A stretch of 64,000 nt of DNA from Chlorocebus sabaeus. Lineage: Eukaryota > Chordata > Mammalia > Primates > Cercopithecidae. A program made the translations under genes and the position numbers. The DNA is taken from the NCBI RefSeq assembly GCF_047675955.1, contig NC_132912.1:82980382-83044381 (forward strand), in the 5' to 3' direction. Positions within the stretch are counted from its first letter, which is position 1, and each line of letters opens with the position of its first letter. The notes below the pieces were generated by a model. The model was not told where the DNA came from. It made no database searches and was given only the letters and a program-made list of their open reading frames with translations. This document shows positions 20,991 through 31,735 of this stretch, piece by piece.

Positions 20991-22660
20991 TCAACACAGG
21001 TCACATGAATTAACAGTGACTAGGAAGAAACCCACAGACTTCCTTTTTCAGTGTTTAATTTATACCTTATTGATACCCAGATAATATACAACAATAAAAA
21101 ATGGTAAAATTTTTCATGAGACTTTAAAAATTATATTTGCACAGTACAATATAAAAGTAATGGATCCATAATGTTGATTTTGATTATCAGATACAGTTCA
21201 TCCAGTCCTGGAATCAATATATGAATTCTTAGAAGACTTCTGAAATGTGTGATATTATGAAGCAAAACGTTATAAGATTACTGAAATTAATCTCTGAAGA
21301 GCTACGTACATTCTGCAGTCTTCATATACAATGAAGTATAAAAGTTATAAAATTGTTCTGAAATCAGTGCTGGTTTTTGTATTCACTAGGCTTTATTTTC
21401 CTCAAGTAGTTTAGCTTAAAAGATTATTTCAGTGCTCGTTTACTTGAGGTCCCTTTCTTGGTCTCCTAGCAGGTTAATGTCTGCTGATATGTCCATATTT
21501 GCTTTGGGCCCTTATTACCAAGTCTTACTCTTTGCATGAAGACTTGCTCTGAGTACATATTTTAGTATTGATTATTTTACAATTAATTTCTCTTGAAGCC
21601 TTTGTTTACCTCCATTAACTATGTCCCCTGGTAATTTTAACTCAGGATATTAGTTTTAATCATTAAATGTCCCTGAATAAATGGAATACTCATGTTTTGC
21701 AAAATCTTTGTGGCAAGTTCTTGGGTTAGCTTTTCCTCTTCACTTGATTCAGTGATTAAACATTAGTAAGTGTCTTTAAATTTGCTTAGATTTGATAAGA
21801 AAAAGCCTGCTGGTTTGATGAAAAAGTGACTTATTCTATTTTATTTTTTACACTTTATTATAACTTGACCACTGTCTAAATATTTTAGAACATATAATTT
21901 TGCTTTTAACTATAGCATGCCTGGTGTGTATTTGGGTTACACTTGCATGGTCGAGAGCAGCAATGGCAAATGAAGTTCATATAAAAAATAGCTATTAGGG
22001 AGTAAAAGCCTAGATCAGGTTTAAGAGACAGAGTGGGAAGATCCATCATGATGTATGACCTGGTTGAGAGGCCTAAGTGGCAACTTGCATGTATTAGCCA
22101 TCACTGAAAGGGTCCGGAAATTTTATAGTTTCTTGTTTAAAATCTCACCTCTGTATTATTTAACAGAACCAAAGTGTTATGGCCTAAATGTGACAATTTT
22201 GTATTATACAGTTTGAATTTTGAGGTCTCTAATAACAACAAAACATTTCTACTATACTGGGAAGAAGTAAGTAAAGAATTGCTGAATCATTGCCGAGTCA
22301 CTCTTTGAACCCTGCTTGTTGCTATTAATAGAGGGAGCCAAGGTTATTTAGCACCAGAATGAGGGGAATGTCAATCTGTCTGCAACAGCATGGTGCTCTG
22401 AGCAAGCCCAAGTTCAGAAAAGAAAGGAGAACAAATGTCAGAGTTGACTAGCATATGGAGATTCTGTACTCCAGTCCCTAAGGAGGAGGGTTATCCAATC
22501 TGTCTTCAGGCCACCTTTGCTGATTCTGCTCTCCTTCTTAATGGTGAGTGCTCCTTTCATCTCTCAGCTTTCCTTCTCTCTGAGGCTCCTCATTTGCACT
22601 GATACTGAGACTCTGTACAATATTTTCTAGCGATTCTGTTGTTCAATAGATGAGGGGCAG
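20991..22660. other. Unassigned DNA, 1.7 kb
   Basis: No known repeat, exon or RNA recognised. It is one of the longest apparently single-copy stretches here and so the best place to test for conservation. Confidence 0.4.
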
Positions 22661-22664
22661 TGCA

Positions 22665-23555
22665 AACCCATTATAAACCAAAAATAAAATTCTAAATTGC
22701 CCAACCAACTAAATGAACCCTCGTCTTGGCCAAGGTATTTCAAAGTTAACATGAAAAACTAATTTATGCTATGAGGGGAAAGGGAGGTCCAACATGCCTC
22801 ATTGTACCTTCCTTCATTTAGAATTCAGGAACAATTGACCAGCATTAGCATTAAACAGAGATCTTAAGACTGACAAAACAGACTCTTTGTAGCAATGAGA
22901 TAACAAATTCCAACCTGACTCTATAATAGCATCAGATGAAAGATAACAAACAGGCCCTGAAAGAAACCAAATTGTTTTACCCCAAAATATACTTGTTTGA
23001 TATATTTTGAAATGGTCCTGCAAAACTGACTCTTGTGGGGAAAGTCAACATTCTGCAGAGAATGCCCTTCCTTTCCAGGTCTTTTCCTCGATCCAGGAGA
23101 GAATTAACTAAGAGTCTGGCACCTTTCAGTTCTAGTAAGAGCTCTAAAGCCTGCTATCTGGGCTTCATCTGCATAATAAAAACCTTGATCTTTGCAACCC
23201 CTTATCTTAACCCAGATCCTCCTTTCTGTTGATTCCAGCTCTTTTGGTAATAACTTAGCTCTTTCAACCATTTGCCAGTCAGAAAATCTTTGAATCCACC
23301 TGTGACCTGGAAGCGCCTCTAATTTGAGTTGTTCACCATTCCGGACTGAACCAATGTACAACTTACATGTATGGATTGATCTCTGCCTGTAACTTCTATC
23401 CCTCTAAAATGTAGAAAATTAAGCTGTAAACCAGACATCTTGGGCACATGTTCTCAGAACCTTCTGGGGCTGTGTCAATGGTCATGCTCCTCACATTTGG
23501 CTCAGAATAAATCTCTTTACATATTTACAGAGTTGGACTTTTTTCATTGACACCA
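22665..23555 (+). mobile_element. ERV1-type LTR (MER4-group-like), plus strand
   Basis: The 3' half has LTR features: CTATCTGGGCTTCATCTGCATAATAAAAACC (a TATA-like AATAAAAA at about 23174), GATTGATCTCTGCCTGTAACTTCTATC, CATCTTGGGCACATGTTCTCAGAACC and an AATAAA at 23506 followed by CTCTTTACATATTTACAGAG. The end is near ATTGACA (about 23552). The 5' boundary is uncertain and no target duplication was found. No retroviral coding sequence is present. Confidence 0.65.
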
Positions 23556-23790
23556 AGCAACCTGAATCAAGCTAGCACAGACATCACAGACTCCCAGGTG
23601 AAAATTCTTAATGTAATTAATGAGAAAGCAACTTGGAAAACACATAATTTATTAATTTTTATTTATTTATTTTTGCTTAAATCCACGTTTCCATGAAACA
23701 TATTTTAATTTGCTATGGCGTTTCTTAATGTTTGTCTTCCTTTCAAGATAATGTATCATCCTGTTGTGCAACAAGGTTCTACAGCAAGGT
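23556..23790. other. Unassigned AT-rich gap
   Basis: Nothing recognised apart from an ATTTATTT run at about 23650-23675. Confidence 0.4.
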
Positions 23791-23794
23791 GTGT

Positions 23795-23880
23795 ACTTAA
23801 TGTCACTAAACTGTATGCTTAAAAATGGTTAAAATGGTAAACTCCATTTACATTTTACGTCAACTAAAACAAACATACAA
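23795..23880 (+). mobile_element. L1M 3' terminus fragment, plus strand
   Basis: TTAATGTCACTAAACTGTATGCTTAAAAATGGTTAAAATGGTAAACTCC is the well-known end of several L1M 3' UTRs, followed by an A-rich end. Confidence 0.7.
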
Positions 23881-24275
23881 TTGCTGATTAATTCTCTTAT
23901 TTTAGAAATGCTAACTTTAGTGAACTCATCAGTAAATGGTATCTAGGAGCTCTCAGATGATAAATATTATACGATTCAGTGGGAAATAACAAATGTTTCA
24001 ATATAATAAACAGCCCAAAGAACTTTCAGTATTTTAATTGTAAGCAATATTTTGTTAATGCTAGAAGATTAGAGAATTCTGTAAGGTACATTAAAGGCAA
24101 ACAGATTTTGTGTCATATTCTTTTATGATTATCTTTATCATAATCAAGACTGGGTTTGAATAGCTAAATGACAATACCTTTTCAGAGTCTCATTTTAACA
24201 TCTAATTTTTAAAAAGTTGTAGGGTTCAAAAGAATATGTGAATGTACAATAATGGGATAAACATGGATTGATTGT
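23881..24275. other. Unassigned AT-rich DNA
   Basis: Nothing recognised. Confidence 0.4.
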
Positions 24276-24279
24276 TATC

Positions 24280-24600
24280 ACTTAGACTCTTGATTCAGTG
24301 AGGCTTGTTTTGAATGCTGTGTTCATCACTTACTGTGTGGCTTTAGGCAAGTTACTTAATCTCTAGGGCTCAGTTTCCTCATACACAAAAATAGAAAAAC
24401 AATAGCACCTTTCACTATAGATGGTTGCATAGATGAAATAATTTAATAAATCACTTGACACAGTACCTGATACATTGCAAAAATTCAGAAAAAGGGTAAT
24501 TATCGTACCTAGACCAAATGATGCTTTGAAGATTACACGAGATAGTATGTGCAAAATACGTAGCATTGCCCGTCATGTTGTAGCAACTCAATCAATGCCA
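24280..24600 (+). repeat. MIR SINE(s), plus strand
   Basis: Clear MIR core: TCATCACTTACTGTGTGGCTTTAGGCAAGTTACTTAATCTC, then CTCAGTTTCCTCATACAC, then GATGAAATAATTTAATAAATC and CACAGTACCTGATACATTGC. From about 24500 a second MIR-like 3' part (TTACACGAGATAGTATGTGC ... GTAGCAACTCAATCAATGCC) follows, perhaps a partial duplication or a neighbouring copy. Confidence 0.85.
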
Positions 24601-24920
24601 GGTATTGATGCCATTATTGTATATATCAAAATTTTATAGTAGCATCATGTATCATCATTCCGTCATTTCCTGCAACACTCTTGGAATGCCGAGCTTCATC
24701 CTAATGTTTCTTTTTCTTCATACTGATCTTCTAGAATACCACTTTCCTCATTGCCAGTTGTCTTTCCAGAAATTTTCCATGACTTTCCCTTGCCTGATGA
24801 ACCCGAGCTATTAGAGGCAAAGTTGCCAATTGATTCAATGATGCTAGATTCAGCCTCATAAATTCTGGCTCTGTCATGAATTCACATCAGAAACTATGTG
24901 AAAATAAAATGTATCTTCAT

Positions 24921-24946
24921 TATTCATTCATTCATTCATTCATTCA
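24921..24946 (+). repeat. (ATTC)n microsatellite
   Basis: About six ATTC units lie at 24921-24946, preceded and followed by sequence typical of a MIR/L2-associated ATTC tail. Confidence 0.9.
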
Positions 24947-25019
24947 TCTAGTACTTACTTGTCAAGTCCCTACTATGTTTCAGGACTGAAGCCAGACAGA
25001 CTAAGGTATATTATATATT

Positions 25020-25570
25020 GTACTTAGCCGTTTACTTACTGGGTCTGTGATCGTTAAGTATTTATTATTTCAAATTTTTAACCTCTCAAATCCCCTATAT
25101 GTGTAAATTAGGGATAATACTAGTGCTTATTGGTTATGGGATGTTATGTGTCCTCCTCAAATTTATATGTTGAAGTCTTAACCCTTAGCACATCAGAATG
25201 TATTGGAGATATAATTTTAATGAGGAAGTTAAGGCAAAATGTGGTCATATGGGTGGGTTCTAGTCCAATCTGACTGGTGTCCACATAAGAAGAGGGGATT
25301 AGAGTACATATACACTTAAAGATCACATGAAGACATTAGAGGAAGATGGTCACATGCAAGCCAAAGAGAGAGACTTTAGAAGAAACCAACCTTGCTGACA
25401 CCTTAATCTCAGGCTTCTAGCTTCTAGAGCTGTGAGAAAATAGATTTTTATTAAGTCACCCAGTCTGTGGTGCTTTCTTATGGCTGCTGTAGCAAACTAA
25501 TATATTACCTTAAAAAATAGTACAGGCATTAAATGAGAAAATGCATGTAAGCATATTTCAAGGCCCTAAC
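25020..25570 (+). repeat. MIR SINE, plus strand, split by MLT1
   Basis: The left part (about 25020-25130) has AACCTCTCAAATCCCCTATATGTGTAAATTAGGGATAATACTAGTGC, equal to the MIR core. The right part (25505-25570) continues ATTAAATGAGAAAATGCATGTAAGCATATTTCAAGGCCCT. The MLT1 LTR occupies the gap. Confidence 0.75.
25131..25504 (+). mobile_element. MLT1-type (ERVL-MaLR) solo LTR, plus strand
   Basis: Starts TGGTTATGGGATGTTATGTG and ends GTAGCAAACTAATATA. Diagnostic wording includes AAATTTATATGTTGAAGTC, CATAAGAAGAGGGGATTAG, ACCAACCTTGCTGACACCTTAATCTC, CTAGAGCTGTGAGAAAATAGATTTTTATT and AAGTCACCCAGTCTGTGGTG. No clean target duplication was found. Confidence 0.88.
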
Positions 25571-26360
25571 ACCAGTCTTTATACTTTCTTTCTCTAGCCT
25601 GGCCTGTATTCTCCTATCAGATAATCTTAAGGCACAAATGCTATCTCCTTCATAGAACAATTCAAGGTTCTGACAGTGACATGATACAGAGGGGAGCTCT
25701 ACATCCTGAGGATGGTAATTTATACAGAATTCCTTCAATGTAGTATTCTTGCTCTGCCTTGTATTTTTCTCTCATCCCAGTACTGAGATGATCCCGGTAC
25801 TCCTTGACATATAACTCATTTTATCTTTGACTCCTCTTCAGTGACTAGAGAGTACATTGCAAACAGCACACAAAAATTCAGATACTGTCAAATTGAATTG
25901 AATCACTTAATTTGTGCATGTGAGTGTGGGGAGAATAATAAAGTGTAGAAGTATGATAATCATCATGATTGAATTTTTATAGAGGTTGCCAATTCCCATT
26001 TATTTTCACCAACAAGTGTACACCTAGCAGAATCATTTGAGTAATTTTTAAGAAGTGGATTCAATTGCCTTTATAAATGGGCATCAGAGCACTGTGTGAG
26101 TCACTGTGTTAAAATATCTTTTTGTGTTAGTCATATAGTCAGAAAAAATGATCTTTGAAAGTAATGGAAAGCAGATAATAACTTTAATTTTTTTCTATTT
26201 ATTCTCCACATGTTATTTTGTAAGTATATTTATTGGCTGGACAATGTAGCATATAGGAAAATCACTTCCACATTTATGACTAGTTTATTACAAGAAGAAT
26301 CATGTTCAAAGAAACTGTAAAAATACATTTAATATTTATATTTTACCAAAAAAGGAAAAA
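25571..26360. other. Unassigned DNA
   Basis: No repeat or gene recognised. Confidence 0.4.
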
Positions 26361-26402
26361 GCGCACGCGCGCGCACACACACACACATACACACACACAC
26401 AA
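26361..26402. repeat. (CG/CA)n alternating purine-pyrimidine tract
   Basis: GCGCACGCGCGCG is followed by (CA)n with a single CATA break. The 42 bp alternate purine and pyrimidine throughout, a composition that favours Z-DNA under supercoiling. Confidence 0.93.
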
Positions 26403-26671
26403 CCTTCGGGGATTTTTGAGTTCTAGTTGCCCAAAATGTGATGGGTGTGCAAAGACAAAGTAAAAAATACATATATTTCCATTAGCTTAATATGCCTTAA
26501 CAATATTTCTATTTCAAAGTGTATGTGTAGTCTTCATTTCTTTCAACTTCTTTTGATTTTTCCAAAATTGCTTCCATTAGAATAAGTTGGGATTTGAAAT
26601 AATTTTATTTATTCAATTTGGAATAATATTTCAAATATCATAACAGATATATTTATAAACAAAACATATTT

Positions 26672-26952
26672 GAACTTTTTTTCTCTCTTTCATCTAGACT
26701 GGAGTGTAGTGGTGTGATCATAGCTCACAATAGCCTAGGACTCCTGGGGTTAAGCAATCTTCTGCCCCAGCCTCCCAAATAGCTGGAACCACAGGCATGT
26801 ACCACTATGTCTGGCTATTTACTTAATTTTTCATAGAGATTGGATCTCCCTATGTTGCCTAGGCTAGTCTCAGACTCATGGGCTCAAGCGACCCTCCCTC
26901 TTCAGCCTCCCAAAATGCTAGAATTACAGGTGTGAGCCACTGCACCTGACCC
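26672..26952 (-). mobile_element. AluJ, minus strand
   Basis: A strongly diverged antisense Alu. AGACTGGAGTGTAGTGGTGTGATCATAGCTCAC and CCTCAGCC-like words mark the right arm, TGCCTAGGCTAGTCTCAGACTC and TGAGCCACTGCACCTGACCC the left. GATCATAGCTCA and the overall divergence fit AluJ. Confidence 0.85.
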
Positions 26953-28530
26953 ACATGTTTATTTAGACCCTTTTCACCATGTAAGGATTGGTTCTTTGGT
27001 TTGGTGGTTTTTAGCTTGCTGAAAGTGAAATTTTTTAAAATAAAACTCAATAATAATATGTTGGTATGTATTTAGAAAGTAATATAAAATAAGAAGGAAG
27101 GCTACCGAAACCAGCAGTGATTATATTATGCAAGGATTGTAGAACTTTTGCTTTCCATATTATATATATCTGCAGTGTGTCAATTATATTAATCATTGCT
27201 CCTGCATCATGAAAAATATATAATATAAAACAGAGAGATTTTGCCTTGCTTAAACTAACACAGAATTTGAAGACGAGACCCGTATTTTGAAAATGGATCT
27301 TTCTGGTGCCTGAACACATTTTCCCCCCATTCTTCCTAAAATTTTCAAACTTGCCTAAGAATGGATTTAAATATTCAACAATCCAGCCCTATTTATTAAA
27401 TTAAAAAATGACTCTTCCTCATTGATTCTTTTCTTCATAATGTTTGGCAATGTACTACGCAGACTCCTAGCTAGATCCATAATTACTCTTTTAGACAATC
27501 ACTCTTGTCTTTTTGGACAATCACTCTTGTCATGGAGTTCCTTCTTCACCACAGCAGGGAATGGTAACAACGGGAACAGCCCTCTTGGAAAAGAAGACTT
27601 GATTTGCTAACCTGAGTCTCTAGAAAACTGTGAAGAACTGCTTATCTATTATACACTTCTCACTAACCAAGTGCATTATTATAAATTCTCTTTTTATGAA
27701 CCACTATACTTTAATTCTTTTTAAAGAGAATCTTAGTTTATATACTAGTTTTATACACTACTGAAACACAATCTGCTAAGTAAGGCATAGCGATATGCAT
27801 AATTTCAGTAAAAGTATCAGTTGATTTCTATGGTTAGATAAAAACTGGGCTGCAGGTTTTATGTGGATTAATCCAGTACTAGGCAGATGAATTGTCACAG
27901 TCAAGGTAGGTTATTTCCTAATTATTCTAATACTGCCAATTCTAAGATAAGAAACATTTTTGTAGTAAAATGTGCTAAAATATTAAATACACATACACAT
28001 ATATCCCTAAAATTTAATTATGAATTTAAATCTAAATTTTCTTCAATCTATTATGATAGCTGTTAAGAAAACACCTGATTAGAAATTTTACTTTCCTTTA
28101 AAAAAAAAAAAAATCAAAGTGTTAAAACTGTAGCAAAATAACAAAGAAATTGCTACTGGTCAGAAAAAAAAAAATGTATTATTTATCCACATCCCTGTTT
28201 TTTGGTGACACTGACCTCTTGGATTGGCATACTAATTATAAAAAAGTCTTAAGCATTTTTGCTGATAAGTGGATTAGTGAACATATCCTAATACCCCCAT
28301 AGAGACAGTGTAACTTGCACTGCTAACGTGTTTCTTGCGTGCTCAGACTCCATATCAGGAGACATATACATAAGGTGAGAATGAAGATCGAATAGGGGAT
28401 TTATGCACTTGGACACTAAGAAGGCTAGAAAATATTCACTGCAACATCAATTTGACACACCTCATTACATGGCTCTTTAAATCATTGCAGATTAGAGGAG
28501 GAAGTATAATCAAATTAACATATTAGAGTC
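26953..28530. other. Unassigned DNA, 1.6 kb
   Basis: No recognised repeat family or exon. A-tracts occur at 28099-28112 and 28163-28174, and a 22-bp tandem duplication lies at 27494-27531. Confidence 0.4.
27494..27531 (+). repeat. 22-bp tandem duplication
   Basis: GACAATCACTCTTGTC is repeated exactly at 27494-27509 and 27516-27531, separated by TTTTTG. It looks like a local replication slippage. Confidence 0.9.
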
Positions 28531-28534
28531 TTCT

Positions 28535-28745
28535 TTATGAGAGGGACTTTGCTTTGCATTTCATGTATCATTTCTTAATACTCAAATTTAATCCTTCCTA
28601 TGGGATAGGCTGTACCTCCATTTTTACATTATGAGCACATTGAGGCTTATCGGGATGATGGAAGTGACTCCAAATCTGTCAGGGAAGAGATTTTAACCAA
28701 GTTTTGTTGGAATTCATGTGCAGCCTTTCTGCTACCCATGCTAAT
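28535..28745 (-). repeat. MIR SINE, minus strand
   Basis: Antisense MIR order: TTTGCATTTCATGTATCATTTC, CTCAAATTTAATCCTTCCTATGGGATAGGC, then ACATTATGAGCACATTGAGGC, ending near CTACCCATGCTAATTC. Confidence 0.68.
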
Positions 28746-29964
28746 TCTCTAGAAGCAGAAGATTAGAAGATGGTGATTTTATATTTAGATACTAAACAGC
28801 AGCAAGAAGGTATATCTGAGAGAAAGAAAAGGTCAAAAAGAAAGAAAAAAATGGAGAATATACAAAACCCAGTAATCCAGAAGTAAGAGCTACTAAGAAT
28901 ATTACATGAAGTGTACCCCAAATAATCCCAAGTCATCAAAATAGTTAAAATACTGTTTATGGTTCCTTAAGAATGCTGAAAATGTGAGTCTACATATGAA
29001 AGACATTCATTAGGGAAGTTTAAATTACAGTTTGAAATATAGAAACACTCAGCACCAAGGACTTGGACAACTCTTCCTCGGTCATGGTTAGTTGAGGGGT
29101 TTTTCTCTACCTGTTCTTTTTGAAATAAAATGCTACTTAATCTACTGTCCTGTTATGAAGATTTTTATAGATGACACTGTACTGTACTCTAGATTTACAC
29201 TTTTTTCTTCTAGATGTAATTTCCTTTACAGTTTTCTGCATGTCATCAGACCTCCAAACATGAACACATTCCCAACTTTTTTTTTAAATAAGAATTTCAG
29301 TATAAATCTGATTTCAGGCTTTGAAACTGTGTGTATAAACTTAAGATATACTGACCTATTGCATATGGTGTTTGAATTTTTATTTTTCCTTTGCATGGCA
29401 ATTCTTAAAAATATTTTTGAAGATAATAGTTAAACTCTTAGTCAAATATCTATGGTCATTTAAATGTTGGTATAAAATAACTTCAACACCAACTTCATTG
29501 ATGTTCATTTGCATTTGCAGACGCAAGTGATATAAGCTTGGAAGAAATGTATTCTGTCAGAATTTTGGTACAATGCGAGGAATTTTTACCAGCAATTATT
29601 GTTTTAGTTCAGGTGTTGAATTTTATTTAGTCACGTATGCTTTCTGTTTTATTCAGTAAAAGGTAGACTGGTGGAATAGAAATAAAAACCATTTTTTTGT
29701 TATTTCATTTAGCTTATCTGAGTTACTTCAGTGAGAGATTGCAAAGACCTACATGGCCAGCTACTTCACTCTTTCCCAATGCAATACTGAGACTTTCATT
29801 ATCACTCATGTTTCTAATTCAATTGTTGTTAAATGTTTTCAGAAAATGTTGTGTAACTACTTCTTTGAAAAAAATATTGTATAGTTACTGCCTGAGTTTG
29901 AATTTATTCTTCAAATTTTCCTCTTTAGGATATGGTAATTTCATTATCAATAAATATTCATGAA
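28746..29964. other. Unassigned DNA, 1.2 kb
   Basis: No repeat recognised. The 113-codon plus frame at 29092-29433 and the 88-codon frame at 29697-29963 are Phe/Leu/Ile-rich, as expected of T-rich DNA, without motif or plausible gene structure. Confidence 0.4.
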
Positions 29965-30018
29965 ATATATATATATATGCCCTATATATATATGCCCCAT
30001 ATAAATATATATATGCCC
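29965..30018. repeat. (TA)n-TGCCC minisatellite-like tract
   Basis: Three TA-runs of 8-16 bases are each closed by TGCCC (ending at about 29982, 29997 and 30018). The TA runs are self-complementary. Confidence 0.85.
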
Positions 30019-30692
30019 AAACCTGTGAATATAGAAAAGAAGTACAAGATATCTCAAATGAAATAGACAAGATTTGTATCCACTACTGACAATTGACATT
30101 TATAAAAAGTGGGATTTGTAAAATCATGATGCTTCCACATAGAAATCGCTGGACCCAGAATTCGATCTTATGTTTACTGGCTTACAGCTCTATATTCTTT
30201 TATTATGAGTCCTGTCTCTTAGGAGGGAGATAACTGTTAAAACAAAAACCTTAATATTAACTTAAATTATAACACTCCCTGTTTGACACTCTTCCAGTCT
30301 CGCAGATGGTCTATGTCCTAAGACCTTAGCATGTTTGAGGCCAGTAAAACAACTGAATATAATGATAGTTTTTAAAACACTACAAGATGATTGAATGCTT
30401 TTTGGTTATGATCTACGCTTTTACAACATTATTCAATAGGTGACCAATCAACCAATATGTAAGGCTAATGGAAGTTATTCTCATTTATGATCCCTTAATA
30501 ACGACTTTCAGGGTAGAACAAGAAATCTGAAAAAAATCTACCCATAAGGTCAGTAGCAGCTGAAATTCTTCTTTCTTTAATCAATTTTTCTTTTTTTACC
30601 TAGTATATTGTTGAAAATATTCACATTATTAATATCTTATGACTAAGGTGTAAAAATGTCTTGTTAAATAAATACTGGTTTCTCAAAGGGAG
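30019..30692. other. Unassigned DNA
   Basis: Nothing recognised. Confidence 0.4.
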
Positions 30693-30814
30693 AATACTTA
30701 AAAGAAGGTAATTCAAGGACCTGATGAATGGGTAAAGGGTTGACATGAGAAGTAATACTTAAAGAAGATAATTAAAAGGACCTGCTGAATGGGTACAGAG
30801 TTGACATGGTAAGC
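30693..30814 (+). repeat. 61-bp imperfect tandem duplication
   Basis: Unit 1 (30693-30753) and unit 2 (30754-30814) both run from AATACTTAAA through GACCTG.TGAATGGGTA to GTTGACATG. Roughly five in six bases match with a small compensating indel. Confidence 0.88.
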
Positions 30815-31109
30815 AGAGTTGAATGTCTAAAATTCAGACTGCCCTAGTTTGAACAGATGGTGTACTGGTTCTGTAGACACGTGGTAAAGGGGTAAGAAAC
30901 ATGCAGGACAATGTCTCATCTTTATGGAACAATATAAATTAAGTTTGGCAGACAAAGACTTTTTCTAGAATTTAGCAAATTCTAGACAGATCTTACATAA
31001 AAGTCAATATTGAGTATATAGAATATAGTTAATAAACAGGATTACTTTTATAAGAAATAATGCTTTTGAGGTATATTAGAGAGTACAGATTTAGAAACCA
31101 TATGCAAAT

Positions 31110-31362
31110 ACATTTCATACTTCCATTTACATAAAGTTCTAAGTCTAGTTTATGGTAATAGAAGTCAGGATAGTGATTACCTTTGGGGATGCAGTGACTA
31201 GAAAATGGTAAGGGGAAGGTTGATGATCTGCTAGTGATGGTCTGAGTTTGAATCTGGGTGTTGTATTCACTTTGTGAAAAACATGAGCTGTAGATGTAAA
31301 AATTGAGTACTTTTCTGCATATTAACGTATATGTAATGTTTCAATAAAAACTTTATGTAAGA
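31110..31362 (+). mobile_element. L1M (L1MC/ME-like) 3' end, plus strand
   Basis: ACTTCCATTTACATAAAGTTC, then TTTATGGTAATAGAAGTCAGGATAGTG, GATTACCTTTGGGGATGCAGTGACTAG, and a terminal TAATGTTTCAATAAAAAC. The order matches an L1M 3' UTR. Similarity may extend upstream with less certainty. Confidence 0.78.
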
Positions 31363-31564
31363 ACACAAAAGTTAAATTCTTCGAGATGTATTTACTTGTT
31401 CTTCCACCCAAATTTATTATTTTGTACTGAAAGTATTTTCAAACTTTGATAGACACGTTCATCATGTGTGACGAAGTGCATAGATTTAAAAAATCTTAAT
31501 AAGTAGTCTATTTTCTTTAGATTAAAAAATTAGTAAATAGATGAAAACTCTTAGAAATTTCATG

Positions 31565-31735
31565 AGACTGGGTGTTGGAAGAGATAAGTTACAGTCCTAC
31601 TTTGACTATTAAATTGCTATGAACGTCCAATTCTCTATTTGTCAGATAAAGATGGTAAGCCTTGCCTTGAAACACAAATTTGTTATGAGGCCCAAATGAG
31701 ATACTACAGCTAAAATACTTTATAAACTCTAAAGC
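31565..31735 (+). repeat. MIR-like SINE, plus strand
   Basis: Weak but ordered match: CAGTCCTACTTTGAC, CAATTCTCTATTTGTCAGATAAAGATGGTAAG, TTATGAGGCCCAAATGAGAT and AAAATACTTTATAAACTC. Confidence 0.55.

Noticed and set aside
27494..27531. Direct repeat with spacer as a possible regulatory site
   Set aside because: A simple 22-bp local duplication with no supporting context.
29092..29433. 113-codon plus-strand frame
   Set aside because: Phe/Leu/Ile-rich, as expected from T-rich DNA; no motif, promoter or conserved splice context visible.
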